Assembly: GCA_902780635.1 (NCBI GenBank)
Contig: CACZGH010000018.1
Location: forward strand, 1 to 64,000
Length of the DNA: 64,000 nucleotides
Direction of reading: 5' to 3'
Source: an uncultured Prevotellaceae bacterium
Lineage (GTDB): Bacteria > Bacteroidota > Bacteroidia > Bacteroidales > Bacteroidaceae
Shown here piece after piece: positions 10,701 to 18,850 of the stretch. Made by a program: the position numbers and the translations under genes. The notes beneath the pieces are model-generated. The model was given only the letters and a program-made list of their open reading frames with translations. It did no database searches and was not told where the DNA came from. Position 1 is the first letter of the stretch. Every line of letters starts with the position of its first letter.

Positions 10701-10889
10701 AGTCACTGTGGCATTGGTGGTGCCTGTCTCCATCACGGTTACGCCGATCAATGGCTCGCGTGTCTGTGCGTCAAACACCCGTCCATTTACGGTCTGACTT
10801 TGAGCCGAGAGGCTCAGACTTGAGAAGAACATCAGACAAATCACGAGGATTTGCTGATATGCTTCCGATTTCAAAATACATTTTTTCAT
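7767..10889 (-). CDS. SusC-family TonB-linked outer membrane transporter
   Basis: This 1040-residue protein has a signal peptide (to LSLSAQ), a carboxypeptidase-regulatory-like domain (about 33-105: GRVFDAQTREPLIGVTV), a TonB box-like segment LQEVVVVGYG, a plug domain (RIRGFSSANSTSTLVLIDGV, IYGARAAAGVVLVTTK) and a long 22-strand-type barrel ending in WAFGVNITL. It imports oligosaccharides produced at the surface together with SusD. It is the first gene of the PUL. The minus-strand promoter region at 10921-10928 has a -7 box but no -33 box, consistent with activator-dependent expression by the divergent regulator. No frameshift or other defect is seen. Confidence 0.96.
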   Translation of the reverse strand: MKKCILKSEAYQQILVICLMFFSSLSLSAQSQTVNGRVFDAQTREPLIGVTVMETGTTNATVTGVDGSFNLRVSNPASTVSFSYINYVTRELKIGQIGNQVLLQEDDKTLQEVVVVGYGTQKKVNLSGAVTAIEGEKVAAKPSSDVLSALQGEMPGVAILRSSGEPGAESSGLRIRGFSSANSTSTLVLIDGVEGDISLLNADDIESISILKDAAACAIYGARAAAGVVLVTTKSGGVGKPKITYSGYYAFNTPGNMPKRLPAWEEQEWINEGRLNQGGKAEWNEEMSGWVGNPNFNYRPNSTNGRWDQFTATNWVAEGTRDHSDQTNHSVSVSGGTKGLTYMLSGNYFYKNGMLKYGQNNNTRVNLHAKINADLNKYISLGMNVQYQSKKTNAPSCGVGAILNNLYSSRARQLLYNPEEDVNYATNPYNGDLQFNAIQVMKEGGQNETLYESIVGKGNLILKNFVKGLQFNLSASRRLGYYTGRSERHYLVWYGMTGDNKRQDYNSPNQLYRIKNNSFQDLFEATVNYEFDLDKNNFKFLAGTSYENYRLDEMSGTARNMNSNDFYSFNYYDASVATNTTIGDNIQPWSMMSYFGRFNYNYDERYLFEANIRYDGSSRLAPSKRWKAFPSVSAAWRISQEKWFDLAFISNLKLRASWGQLGNGAILGLYDYIPTISQSTVYMGEKSYYQSQLASKDKTWETIETTNVGIDFGFLRGRLTGSFDYYWKYNNDMLSTLQLPHIVGIGIPRVNVGKLKTWGWDFEVKWNDRISDFRYQIAFNLSDSKNKLVEYDGADVISAGTVSLLEGYEMNTIWGYATDGYWKSRDEYEQYKTDHPGYKSFSDGKIGPGDVRYVAQGDQDHQIGAGDGTKEDHGDLVYLGNSNGRYLYGLSLGAQWKGFDLSMMFQGVAKRKVLIHSEAIAPFARTYQMPWTIHRDYWTEDNQDAYWPRLYNYNGDWFNFQPADKWVQDASYLRLKNITVGYTIPVNRNYIEKLRVYISGSDVWEHTDMLKVFDPETGNNVGRNYYPFFRTWAFGVNITL

Positions 10890-10920
10890 AGACTGTTTTG
10901 TTGGTAATAATTGCTGGGTG

Positions 10921-10928
10921 CAAATATA
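10921..10928 (-). promoter_or_regulatory. Probable -7 box of the susC promoter
   Basis: The plus strand reads CAAATATA, i.e. TATATTTG on the minus strand, matching the Bacteroidetes TAnnTTTG consensus 31 bp upstream of the susC ATG. No TTTG or TTG occurs about 20 nt upstream; that position is covered by the first CATCATG repeat. The promoter is therefore probably activator-dependent. This is an inference from sequence only. Confidence 0.55.
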
Positions 10929-10951
10929 GTCTTATTCATAATAGGTCCTAT

Positions 10952-10992
10952 CATCATGCACTACATCATGACTACTATACCACCACATCATG
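10952..10992. promoter_or_regulatory. Three helically phased CATCATG repeats, candidate operator
   Basis: CATCATG occurs at 10952-10958, 10964-10970 and 10986-10992. Start-to-start distances are 12 and 22 bp, close to one and two helical turns. The block sits just upstream of the susC -7 box, where an activator would bind, between susC and the divergent membrane-bound regulator gene. No experimental support is available. Confidence 0.4.
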
Positions 10993-10993
10993 T

Positions 10994-11073
10994 ATACATC
11001 AACACTTTCTCATCCAAAATCCAAATATTTGATTGTCAACAAATTAGGTTCAAAAATCATACATCAACACTTT
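10994..11073 (+). repeat. 15-bp direct repeat upstream of the PUL regulator
   Basis: ATACATCAACACTTT occurs perfectly at 10994-11008 and again at 11059-11073, 65 bp apart, about six helical turns. Both copies are followed by a CTC-containing pyrimidine tract. The second copy ends 12 bp before the -33 box of the regulator promoter, so the pair may be a regulator binding site. Confidence 0.5.
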
Positions 11074-11085
11074 TCTCCTTTTTTT

Positions 11086-11117
11086 CTTGCAAATGCCGAT
11101 TTGTTTGTTTAATTTTG
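11086..11117 (+). promoter_or_regulatory. Promoter of the PUL regulator gene
   Basis: CTTG at 11086-11089 and TAATTTTG at 11110-11117, 20 nt apart, fit the Bacteroidetes -33/-7 pattern. Transcription should start near 11124, which excludes the upstream in-frame TTG at 11087 as a start and supports the ATG at 11135 or 11138, with a very short leader. Confidence 0.6.
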
Positions 11118-11134
11118 TGCGTCAAACTTTTTTT

Positions 11135-13936
11135 ATGATGCGTTATTCTTTACTATACATCTTCGTCTGGATGTGCTCCGTAGCCCATGGCTCGATATTC
11201 TGGCAACGTTCGGTTGTCAATTATAGTCGTCGCACCTATATGGCAGCCAATCAGAACTGGATGGTCAGGCAGGCACAGAATGGGTGGATGTATTTTGCCA
11301 ACAATCAAGGTCTGCTTGAGTTTGATGGTGTCTACTGGTATCATTATGAGATCACCAACAGGGCCAAGTTGAGATCAATTAAAGTAGCTGAAAATCGCAT
11401 TTATGTGGGTGGCTTGGGACAATTTGGTTACTTTATGCCCGATGAGAAAGGACAGTTGAGGTATACCAGTTTGTCCGACCAACTGAAGAGTGAGGAGAAA
11501 GTCAACATCTGGAATATCCATGAGTTGGGCAACAGGGTGTATTTTCAGGCAGACAATGATGTCTACTATCTTGAGAATGACCGTTTGCAAAAAATAGTCT
11601 GTAAGACCGGTATTAATTATTCGACCGTCATTTACAATAAATTGTATGTCTCGACCAACGATGGGTTGTATGTGCTGTATGGCAATGAACTTAAAAAAGA
11701 CACCCATGTGGTGTTGCCGGCCAACGCTAATGTGGTGTCTATGCTCCCATTTGATCATCAAATCATGATTGTGACGAGCGACCATGGCGTCTACCTCTAC
11801 GACTTCGACCACCTCACGGAATGGGAGTCGCCCGCGAAAGGCATCATCGCTCAAAACAAACTCACGTGTGCGGCGGTGAGCAAATCACGTGTTGCTTTGG
11901 GAACCACTCAGAATGGTGTCATCTTGGTGAACACCGCTCATCAGCATATGGAAAACATCTCCATGGTCAATGGGCTGCAGAACAATACCGTCTTGTCCGC
12001 CGCTTTTGACAAAGCCGATAATTTGTGGGTGGGGCTTGACAATGGTATAGATTATGTGGCGCTCAATTCATCTCTGCTTTTTCTGAACAGCAAGTCGGAG
12101 GCGATAGGTGCTGGCTACTGTTCTGTCCTCTACCAAAACAATTTGTATCTTGGCACCAACCAAGGCGTTTATCGTACTCATGGTGCGCCCCAGGCTCCGC
12201 TATTGGCCGAGACCCAGTTTGTGGAGGGAACGGGTGGACAGGTGCACTGTATCATCCCATTTGACAACAAACTATTTTGTGGCGGCCGCAATTTTTTCAT
12301 CATGATAGATGGCACCCAGGTGGTGAAGTTTCCCATCAGAGGTGTGTGGCATGTCTGCCGGGTAGGCAATCGGGATGATTTGCTGTTGATAGGAGACTAC
12401 TGGGGGCTTAAAACACTCAGAAAAACAGGCAACTCCTGGGTTGTCTCCGACGAGATAGAGGGTGTGCATTTGTCGGCCAAAAATATGATGGTGGAGGAAG
12501 GTACCCATGCCGTATGGGTGGCCAATAAAGCCATGGGGCTTTTCAGACTGACTTTGGATGCTCAGATGGAGCATGTGGTCAGCACCAAGAACTACAACAC
12601 CGACCAGTTGCCTGTAGGTGACAATATCTATATCGCCACCATCGATCATGAGGTCGTTGTCGCCGCGCGCCAAGGTCTGTTTCGCTATGACGTGGTGAAA
12701 GATGAGTTGGTGCCTTTCGACCGTTTGGAGAAGCAATTGAGTGGCAAAGCGCAATACACCTACATTTCCCAAGACCAGCAGCACAACATCTGGTATGTCT
12801 GCGACGGATTGCTCAGTCTGTTGCGTTATGACCCCGTCAAGAAAACCTATTTCAAGCACCGTGGAGAGTCCTATCTCAATGATGAGTTGATAGAGGATTT
12901 TGAGAGTGTCGTGACTTTGGACTCTCTGCATGCCGTGATTGGTACCCAAGAAGGGTTTGCGCTGTTGCGGTATTCCCGTGCCGCCTCATCCCGCCAGCCT
13001 GTCAACCTGCAGATACGCAGAATCGTCGGCACCAATGGCGCAGACACCTTGTTATATGGTTGCCATTTCTATCCTGTTCAAAGACCGTTGCTTTTCAGCT
13101 ATCGTGACAATTCCATCCGCATCGAATACAGTGCCAACAACTTTGACAAGTCGCAGACCGTACTCTATTCCTACAGGTTGGAAGGCGCGCCCGACGATAC
13201 ATGGAGTGCCTACAGTCCACAGCATATCAAGGAATACACGAACCTCCGCGAAGGTTCCTACACTTTTCAAGTGCGTATAGTGACAGACAGCAATCCAGAG
13301 CCAATCGTCACTTCCCTGTCCTTCCGCATCCTGCCCCCTTGGTACCGGTCATGGTGGATGTACATGGTCTACTTCTTCCTGTTGGCCGCTGTCGTATACG
13401 CTGTCATCTACCGCATCTTGAGAGGAAAGCGAAAACTTGACCAAAAGATTGAGACACTTGAAGATGAGAAAGTGCAGATTGAGTTGCGTTCGAAAGAGAA
13501 TGAACTGATGCTCTCACGGATGAATGTGGTCAGGAAAAACGAGATGCTGATGGAAATCAAGAAAACCGCCGTGAGCCTGAACAATAGTCTCAAAGAAGAA
13601 AACCTGCCTACCATCAAGAGAAAGGTGGTGAGGCTCATCGGACAGATAGACACCAATATCGAGCACGACGATGACCTTGAAGCTTTTAAGAATGAGTTTG
13701 ACACCATCCATCATAATTTTCTGTTGACGCTGGGCGAACGCTTCCCCCAACTCACGCACAAAGACAAAATGTTGTGTGTGTATCTCAAGATGAACATGAT
13801 CTCCAAGGAGATTGCTCCGCTGCTCAACATATCCGTGAGAGGTGTGGAGATCAGCCGCTACCGGCTAAGAAAGAAATTGGGACTGGGAGAGAAAGAGAGT
13901 CTCAGTGATTTCCTTCGAAATCTTGACAACCGATGA
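11135..13936 (+). CDS. Membrane one-component PUL regulator: beta-propeller, Y_Y_Y, TM, coiled coil, LuxR-like HTH
   Basis: From ATG 11135 the product is 933 residues: signal peptide (MMRYSLLYIFVWMCSVAHG), a long seven-bladed-type propeller sensor (repeats such as NLWVGLDNGIDYV, NLYLGTNQGVYR), and a Y_Y_Y-like domain (about 640-725: YSYRLEGAPDDTW, LREGSYTFQVR). A single membrane span (WWMYMVYFFLLAAVVYAVIY) follows, then a coiled coil and a C-terminal helix-turn-helix (KMNMISKEIAPLLNISVRGVEISRYRLRKKLG). There is no histidine kinase or receiver domain, unlike hybrid two-component PUL regulators. It likely senses a glycan fragment in the periplasm and activates the divergent SusC operon. A frame extension to TTG 11087 is rejected because the promoter lies downstream of it. 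Confidence 0.85.
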   Translation: MMRYSLLYIFVWMCSVAHGSIFWQRSVVNYSRRTYMAANQNWMVRQAQNGWMYFANNQGLLEFDGVYWYHYEITNRAKLRSIKVAENRIYVGGLGQFGYFMPDEKGQLRYTSLSDQLKSEEKVNIWNIHELGNRVYFQADNDVYYLENDRLQKIVCKTGINYSTVIYNKLYVSTNDGLYVLYGNELKKDTHVVLPANANVVSMLPFDHQIMIVTSDHGVYLYDFDHLTEWESPAKGIIAQNKLTCAAVSKSRVALGTTQNGVILVNTAHQHMENISMVNGLQNNTVLSAAFDKADNLWVGLDNGIDYVALNSSLLFLNSKSEAIGAGYCSVLYQNNLYLGTNQGVYRTHGAPQAPLLAETQFVEGTGGQVHCIIPFDNKLFCGGRNFFIMIDGTQVVKFPIRGVWHVCRVGNRDDLLLIGDYWGLKTLRKTGNSWVVSDEIEGVHLSAKNMMVEEGTHAVWVANKAMGLFRLTLDAQMEHVVSTKNYNTDQLPVGDNIYIATIDHEVVVAARQGLFRYDVVKDELVPFDRLEKQLSGKAQYTYISQDQQHNIWYVCDGLLSLLRYDPVKKTYFKHRGESYLNDELIEDFESVVTLDSLHAVIGTQEGFALLRYSRAASSRQPVNLQIRRIVGTNGADTLLYGCHFYPVQRPLLFSYRDNSIRIEYSANNFDKSQTVLYSYRLEGAPDDTWSAYSPQHIKEYTNLREGSYTFQVRIVTDSNPEPIVTSLSFRILPPWYRSWWMYMVYFFLLAAVVYAVIYRILRGKRKLDQKIETLEDEKVQIELRSKENELMLSRMNVVRKNEMLMEIKKTAVSLNNSLKEENLPTIKRKVVRLIGQIDTNIEHDDDLEAFKNEFDTIHHNFLLTLGERFPQLTHKDKMLCVYLKMNMISKEIAPLLNISVRGVEISRYRLRKKLGLGEKESLSDFLRNLDNR

Positions 13937-13956
13937 CACCTGCCGTGGGCACAAGT

Positions 13957-14817
13957 TTATGACTTGTTCTGATACTCGCCTGGTGTCATACCCGTCTCTC
14001 GCTTGAAGTATTTGCTGAAAGCCGAAGCACTGGGGAAATTCAATTGGTCGGCTATCTCATATGACATCATACCGCTGGTTTTCAGCAGCATCTTCGCCTT
14101 CAGAATGACAGCGCGGTTGATCCAGTACATGACGCTATGGCCGCTGACTTTGCTGATGACGGCAGAGAGGTGATGGGGCGATATCCATAGTTGCTCAGCA
14201 TAGAAGGGGATGGAACGTTCTTTTTCACAATGGTTGCTGACCAACTTTTTGAAATTCTGGAATAGTAGTTCCTGCCTGGTAGGTCGATGCTCCTTGTCCG
14301 TCTGCTCTGTCGTGTCATGGATGTGCTGCACATCAGCAATCATCGCGTTCAGGAGGTGTCCTATTGTCTCTTTGCGGAAGGGGGGCTGGTTGGCTAAATC
14401 CCAGACGAGATAAGCCATGCGGAGCAGTCTGTCAAACTCTGTAGGATGTAGTTGGAGCGCGATGGTCTCATGCACATGGATGTCCTCACATAAAACGATG
14501 CCGATCACCTTCATGTCCTCACTCCAATACCTGGATTCCATGATGGCGTCAGAGGAGGTGAGCACAACCGACCCTTTTGTCAGCTGATAACTCTCCAGGT
14601 TGATATCCACATCGGCCTCACCGTTCAGAACCAACAGCAAACGAGGTTCCGCGATGTGATAAATCTCTCCTTCCTTCAGGAAATCCACTTTTTTAGGCGA
14701 GCCATTCATCACCATGCCCATATAGTCATTGGTGAAAATAAGGTTCTGTAAAGCGATAGCCTGACGGATGTCTTCAGAATCTATCGAGAAAAAATTGATG
14801 TTCTTCTTTTTGCCCAT
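13957..14817 (-). CDS. AraC-family transcriptional regulator
   Basis: The 286-residue product has an N-terminal cupin-like sensing domain (about 40-130: HIAEPRLLLVLNGEADVDINLESY) and a C-terminal double HTH (about 185-283). The conserved elements are IPFYAEQLWISPHHLSAVIS, MSYEIADQLNFPSASAFSKY and FKRETGMTPGEYQ. It is divergent from the ABC efflux operon starting at 14987 and shares a 169-bp intergenic region with it, so it is the probable regulator of that operon. It converges on the PUL regulator with only 20 bp between stops. The inducer is unknown. Confidence 0.92.
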   Translation of the reverse strand: MGKKKNINFFSIDSEDIRQAIALQNLIFTNDYMGMVMNGSPKKVDFLKEGEIYHIAEPRLLLVLNGEADVDINLESYQLTKGSVVLTSSDAIMESRYWSEDMKVIGIVLCEDIHVHETIALQLHPTEFDRLLRMAYLVWDLANQPPFRKETIGHLLNAMIADVQHIHDTTEQTDKEHRPTRQELLFQNFKKLVSNHCEKERSIPFYAEQLWISPHHLSAVISKVSGHSVMYWINRAVILKAKMLLKTSGMMSYEIADQLNFPSASAFSKYFKRETGMTPGEYQNKS

Positions 14818-14843
14818 GAGATTTTCTTATTGTATGATTTGGT

Positions 14844-14960
14844 GGCAAATTTAGTACTTTATTTGAGTTTTAAATCAAAAATAATGGGAAATCGTACAAA
14901 AAGACAATTTATTCAGTGGATTTGTTAACCAAAAAATATAAAGATAGTACGAAATTTGCC
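14844..14960. promoter_or_regulatory. Divergent control region with 15-bp inverted repeat
   Basis: GGCAAATTTAGTACT at 14844-14858 is the inverse complement of AGTACGAAATTTGCC at 14946-14960, with one mismatch in 15. The left copy contains CAAATTTA (14846-14853), i.e. TAAATTTG, a -7 box for the AraC gene on the minus strand. The right copy carries the equivalent GAAATTTG in front of the efflux operon, one base off consensus. Each arm thus overlaps one of the two divergent promoters, as expected for an operator through which the AraC protein controls both genes. Confidence 0.55.
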
Positions 14961-14986
14961 AAAGAAAAGAAGAAATCATAAAATCA

Positions 14987-16270
14987 ATGACAATGATCAT
15001 AGATATCAAGAAGATGATGACATTGGCCTTAGTGCTCACCGCCGTTGTGACACAGGCCCAGACATTGGAGGAATGCCAACGCGCTGCGGAGCAAAATTAT
15101 CCGCTGATACGCCAGTATGACCTGATAGAGAAGACCACCGACCTGACTGTTTCCAACATCGGAAAGGGCTGGTTGCCACAGGTCTCCGCCACGGCACAGG
15201 CAACGTATCAAAGTGACGTGGCCAGTTTCCCCGACCAGTTGCTGGGCGTTTATCAGCAGATGGGCATCACCATGAAAGGACTGAAGAAAGACCAGTATCG
15301 TGTGGGCATCGACGTGCAGCAGACGGTATTTGACGGCGGTATGATCAGCCGTCAGCAGCAGGTGGCCCGAGAGCAGGGCAGAGTGCAGGCAGCGCAGACA
15401 GAGGTCAGTTTGTATCAAGTGCGGAAGCGCGTGAATGAGATGTACTTCGGCCTGCTTCTGATAGAAGACCAAATTCAGTTGAACAGCGACTTGCAGCAAC
15501 TGCTTGCTGGCAACGAGAAGAAGTTGACATCGATGGTGAAAAATGGCATCGCGGCGGAGAGTGACTTGAAGAATGTCAAGGCCGAACGTCTGAATGTGAT
15601 GCAGCAAGCCACCAGTCTGGAGTCGCAGAAACGTATGCTTCAGACCATGCTTGGCACGTTTTGCGGCATCGAGGTGATCAATGTGCAGAAGCCCGCCATG
15701 GTGGAAACCAGTGGTGCCAACAACCGCCCAGAGTTGCGGCTTTTCGATTCCCAGCTCAGTTTGGCCAATGCGCAGGAGCGTGCACTCAACGCCGCGTTGA
15801 TGCCAAGACTCAGTCTCTTTGCCCAAGGCTTCTACGGCTATCCCGGCTACAATATGTTTGAAGATATGATGAAGCACGACTGGAGTTGGAACGGTATGGT
15901 AGGCGCACGGCTGACGTGGAACATCGGAGCACTCTACACACGCAAGAACGACAAGTCAAAGATACAACTCCAGCGTGACCTTACGGAGAACAACCGCGAC
16001 GTCTTTCTCTTCAACAATCGTTTGGAGCAAATCCAACAGAATGAGGACATCGCCCGCTACAGAAAACTGATGGCGGATGACGATGAAATCATCACGCTGA
16101 GGTCGTCGGTGCGGAAGGCCGCAGAGTCGAAACTCTCACATGGCATCATCGATGTGAACGACCTGCTGCGTGAGATCAACCAGGAAAACGCTGCCATGAT
16201 GCAGCGGTCTATCCATGAGATAGAGATGCTCAAACAGCTCTACGACAGTAAGTATACCCTCAACGATTAG
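14987..16270 (+). CDS. TolC-like outer membrane efflux protein
   Basis: This 427-residue secreted protein (signal peptide to VVTQAQ) has the outer-membrane efflux protein pattern: two long coiled-coil helical repeats, with TLEECQRAAEQNYPLIRQYDLIEK at the start and an internal repeat from about residue 230 (NRPELRLFDSQLSLANAQERALNAALMP...). It would form the outer membrane channel of the ABC exporter encoded downstream. It is the first gene of the 14987-21000 operon, divergent from the AraC regulator. Confidence 0.9.
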   Translation: MTMIIDIKKMMTLALVLTAVVTQAQTLEECQRAAEQNYPLIRQYDLIEKTTDLTVSNIGKGWLPQVSATAQATYQSDVASFPDQLLGVYQQMGITMKGLKKDQYRVGIDVQQTVFDGGMISRQQQVAREQGRVQAAQTEVSLYQVRKRVNEMYFGLLLIEDQIQLNSDLQQLLAGNEKKLTSMVKNGIAAESDLKNVKAERLNVMQQATSLESQKRMLQTMLGTFCGIEVINVQKPAMVETSGANNRPELRLFDSQLSLANAQERALNAALMPRLSLFAQGFYGYPGYNMFEDMMKHDWSWNGMVGARLTWNIGALYTRKNDKSKIQLQRDLTENNRDVFLFNNRLEQIQQNEDIARYRKLMADDDEIITLRSSVRKAAESKLSHGIIDVNDLLREINQENAAMMQRSIHEIEMLKQLYDSKYTLND

Positions 16271-16283
16271 GTCATCCACACGA

Positions 16284-16323
16284 TCACCCAACAACACATT
16301 CATTCACCCAACAACACATTCAC
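16284..16323 (+). repeat. 20-bp tandem duplication between tolC-like and hlyD-like genes
   Basis: TCACCCAACAACACATTCAT (16284-16303) is followed directly by a copy differing only in the last base (16304-16323). It fills most of the 61-bp gap before the HlyD-like start. It looks like a recent tandem duplication. With only two units and no spacers it is not a CRISPR. Confidence 0.8.
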
Positions 16324-16331
16324 TCAAAAAT

Positions 16332-17306
16332 ATGAAAAAGATTTTCACACTGGCAAGTATCGCTCTCATCATGGCAGCTTGCGGTAACAAAGAGAAAGCA
16401 TATGATGCCACGGGCATCTTTGAGGCCACAGAGGTCACGATCTCAGCCAAGTCGACAGGAGAACTGAAACACTTCGATGTGGCCGAGGGAGCTCAGATAG
16501 AGAACGGGAATGTCGTGGGACGTATCGATGCCATCCAGCTACAACTGAAGAAAGAGCAACTTGAGACCTCGCGAGGTCAGTTGAGTGCCAGCAAACGACA
16601 ACTTGCAGCGTCGAGAAACGCCAACAACAGCCGGCAACTAGACTTGGAGAAACAACTCTCGTCGATCCGCCAGCAGATAGCCAATGCACAGCGCGAACGG
16701 CAACGCTTCACCGAACTGGTACGTGATGGCGCCGTGCCACGCAAGCAGCTCGATGACATCAATTATCAGATCAAGGTGCTGGAAAAACAATTGGCCGCCA
16801 CCGGCGACCAGATACGCAGCAACAACTCCAGTCTGAAAGACCAGAGTGCCGGCATAGGAGCGCAGATGGAAGGCATCGATGCACAACTAGCCGGACTGGA
16901 GGCCCAGATCCGCCAGATCGACGACCAGATCTCCAACACTGAGATCACGGCACCTTTCACCGGTACGGTGCTTGAGAAGTATGTGGAGCCTGGAGAGTTT
17001 GTCACCACCGGCAAGCCCCTGTTTAAGATCGCCGACACGCGTAACATGTATATGCGGGCTTACTTCACCTCGGCACAGTTGCAGAACATCAAGGTGGGGC
17101 AGAAGGTGAAAGTCTTCGCCGACTATGGTGATGGACAGAAAAAAGAATATGATGGTACCATCACCTGGATCTCCTCTCGGTCAGAGTTCACTCCCAAGAC
17201 CATTCTCACTGACGATGAGCGTGCCGACCTGGTATATGCCGTGAAGGTTGCTGTCAAAAACGACGGCTATGTGAAGATCGGCATGTATGGAGAAGTGAAA
17301 CTGTGA
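16332..17306 (+). CDS. HlyD-family periplasmic adaptor lipoprotein
   Basis: The 324-residue product has lipobox IMAAC (Cys17). The order is beta-barrel/lipoyl half-motif (STGELKHFDVAEGAQIENGNVVG), a long coiled coil (about 65-190, rich in Gln/Arg, e.g. KEQLETSRGQLSASKRQLAA), then the second lipoyl half (ITAPFTGTVLEKYVEPGEFV) and a beta-barrel domain ending GMYGEVKL. It links the inner-membrane ABC transporter to the TolC-like channel. It resembles the YbhG type of adaptor found with YbhFSR exporters. Confidence 0.9.
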   Translation: MKKIFTLASIALIMAACGNKEKAYDATGIFEATEVTISAKSTGELKHFDVAEGAQIENGNVVGRIDAIQLQLKKEQLETSRGQLSASKRQLAASRNANNSRQLDLEKQLSSIRQQIANAQRERQRFTELVRDGAVPRKQLDDINYQIKVLEKQLAATGDQIRSNNSSLKDQSAGIGAQMEGIDAQLAGLEAQIRQIDDQISNTEITAPFTGTVLEKYVEPGEFVTTGKPLFKIADTRNMYMRAYFTSAQLQNIKVGQKVKVFADYGDGQKKEYDGTITWISSRSEFTPKTILTDDERADLVYAVKVAVKNDGYVKIGMYGEVKL

Positions 17307-17310
17307 AGAT

Positions 17311-17372
17311 GAAAGATGAAAAATGAAAGATGAAAATGAAGGATGAAGACGAAAAATGAAGGATGAAAGAGA
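17311..17372 (+). repeat. Low-complexity GATGAAA repeats before the ABC ATPase gene
   Basis: The gap between the adaptor stop and the ATPase start consists of degenerate repeats of GATGAAA/AATGAAG units. It contains several in-frame ATGs, including the upstream start at 17356, and is unlikely to be coding. Confidence 0.6.
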
Positions 17373-17382
17373 GAGACATACG

Positions 17383-18846
17383 ATGATGAACGCGATCGAA
17401 GTCAATGATATCAGCAAGGCCTATGGTCGGGTCAAGGCACTTGACCATGTGTCGTTTTCCGTCGGCAAGGGTGAGGTGTTTGGACTGATTGGTCCCGACG
17501 GTGCTGGCAAGACAACGATGTTTCGGATACTCTGTACGCTGCTATTGCCCGACCAAGGCACAGCCACCGTGGACGGTTTCGATGTGGTGAAGCAGATGTC
17601 AGCTATCCGCCAGCGTGTGGGCTATATGCCAGGTAAGTTCTCTCTCTATCAAGACCTGACGGTGGAGGAGAATCTCAAGTTTTTTGCCACCCTCTTCGGT
17701 ACGACCATCGAGGAAGGCTACGACAGCATCAAGGCTATCTACTCCCAGATAGAGCGGTTCAAGAACCGGCGTGCCGGGGCGCTCTCTGGAGGTATGAAAC
17801 AAAAGCTGGCCCTCTCTTGTGCACTGGTTCATTCACCAAGTGTGCTCTTCCTTGATGAACCCACCACGGGTGTCGACCCCGTGAGCCGCAAGGAGTTGTG
17901 GGAGATGCTCTTCATGCTGAAGGAGCGCCATATCACCATCGTGGCCTCTACGCCCTATCTCGACGAGGTGCGCCGCTGTGAGCGGGTGGCCTTCCTTGAC
18001 CAAGGGAAACTCCGAGGCATCGACACACCCGACCGTATCCTGACAGAATTTGCCGACATCTTCAATCCGCCGGGCATCGACCATGGCAAGTTGGCGCAGA
18101 CCAAAGAAGACAACGTCATCGAGGTGGAGCACTTAGTGAAAGCCTTTGGCTCGTTTCGTGCGGTCGATGACATCTCTTTCACGGTGAAAAAAGGGGAGAT
18201 ATTCGGTTTCCTGGGTGCCAATGGCGCCGGCAAGACTACTGCCATGCATATGTTGACCGGACTGAACCAGCCGACGAGCGGGACGGGTAGGGTAGTGGGC
18301 TACGACATCCGCACCGAATATGAGCAGATCAAGAAACATATAGGATATATGAGCCAGAAATTCTCGCTCTATGAAGACCTGACCGTGGCTGAGAATATCC
18401 GGCTCTTCGCCGGTATCTATGGCATGGACGACGACGCCATCACGCGAAAGACCGACGAGTTGTTGGAACGTCTGCACTTCACCGACCACAAAAATACCCT
18501 TGTGGCCTCACTTCCCCTGGGATGGAAACAAAAATTGGCCTTTTCTGTCTCTATCTTTCATGAGCCGGGCATTGTCTTCCTAGATGAGCCTACGGGAGGT
18601 GTAGACCCCGCCACACGTCGTCAGTTCTGGGAACTGATCTACGACGCTTCCGAGCGTGGCATCACCGTGTTTGTGACCACCCACTACATGGATGAAGCTG
18701 AGTATTGCGACCGCATCTCTATCATGGTAGATGGAAAAATCAAGGCCATGGGCACGCCCGCCGCCTTGAAAAAAGAATTCAATCAACCTGACATGGACCA
18801 TGTATTCACCTACCTGGCACGTCAGGCCACCCGTTCAAGCGATTAG
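17383..18846 (+). CDS. ABC exporter ATPase with two fused nucleotide-binding domains (YbhF-like)
   Basis: From ATG 17383 (MMNAIEVNDISKAYG) the product is 487 residues with two ATP-binding domains. Domain 1 has Walker A GPDGAGKTT (about 37-45), signature LSGGMKQKL and Walker B VLFLDEPTTGVDP. Domain 2 (from about 245) has Walker A GANGAGKTT, a degenerate signature LPLGWKQKL and Walker B IVFLDEPTGGVDP, so the two ATP sites are probably unequal. It energises the two ABC-2 permeases that follow. The in-frame ATG at 17356 lies in repetitive DNA and would add residues unlike the family. Confidence 0.93.
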   Translation: MMNAIEVNDISKAYGRVKALDHVSFSVGKGEVFGLIGPDGAGKTTMFRILCTLLLPDQGTATVDGFDVVKQMSAIRQRVGYMPGKFSLYQDLTVEENLKFFATLFGTTIEEGYDSIKAIYSQIERFKNRRAGALSGGMKQKLALSCALVHSPSVLFLDEPTTGVDPVSRKELWEMLFMLKERHITIVASTPYLDEVRRCERVAFLDQGKLRGIDTPDRILTEFADIFNPPGIDHGKLAQTKEDNVIEVEHLVKAFGSFRAVDDISFTVKKGEIFGFLGANGAGKTTAMHMLTGLNQPTSGTGRVVGYDIRTEYEQIKKHIGYMSQKFSLYEDLTVAENIRLFAGIYGMDDDAITRKTDELLERLHFTDHKNTLVASLPLGWKQKLAFSVSIFHEPGIVFLDEPTGGVDPATRRQFWELIYDASERGITVFVTTHYMDEAEYCDRISIMVDGKIKAMGTPAALKKEFNQPDMDHVFTYLARQATRSSD

Positions 18847-18850
18847 GAAT

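Noticed and set aside
11087..11134. Upstream TTG start for the PUL regulator
   Set aside because: The predicted promoter (11086-11117) covers it, and a signal peptide begins at 11135/11138.
16284..16323. Possible CRISPR repeats
   Set aside because: Only two directly adjacent copies without spacers and no cas genes in the window.
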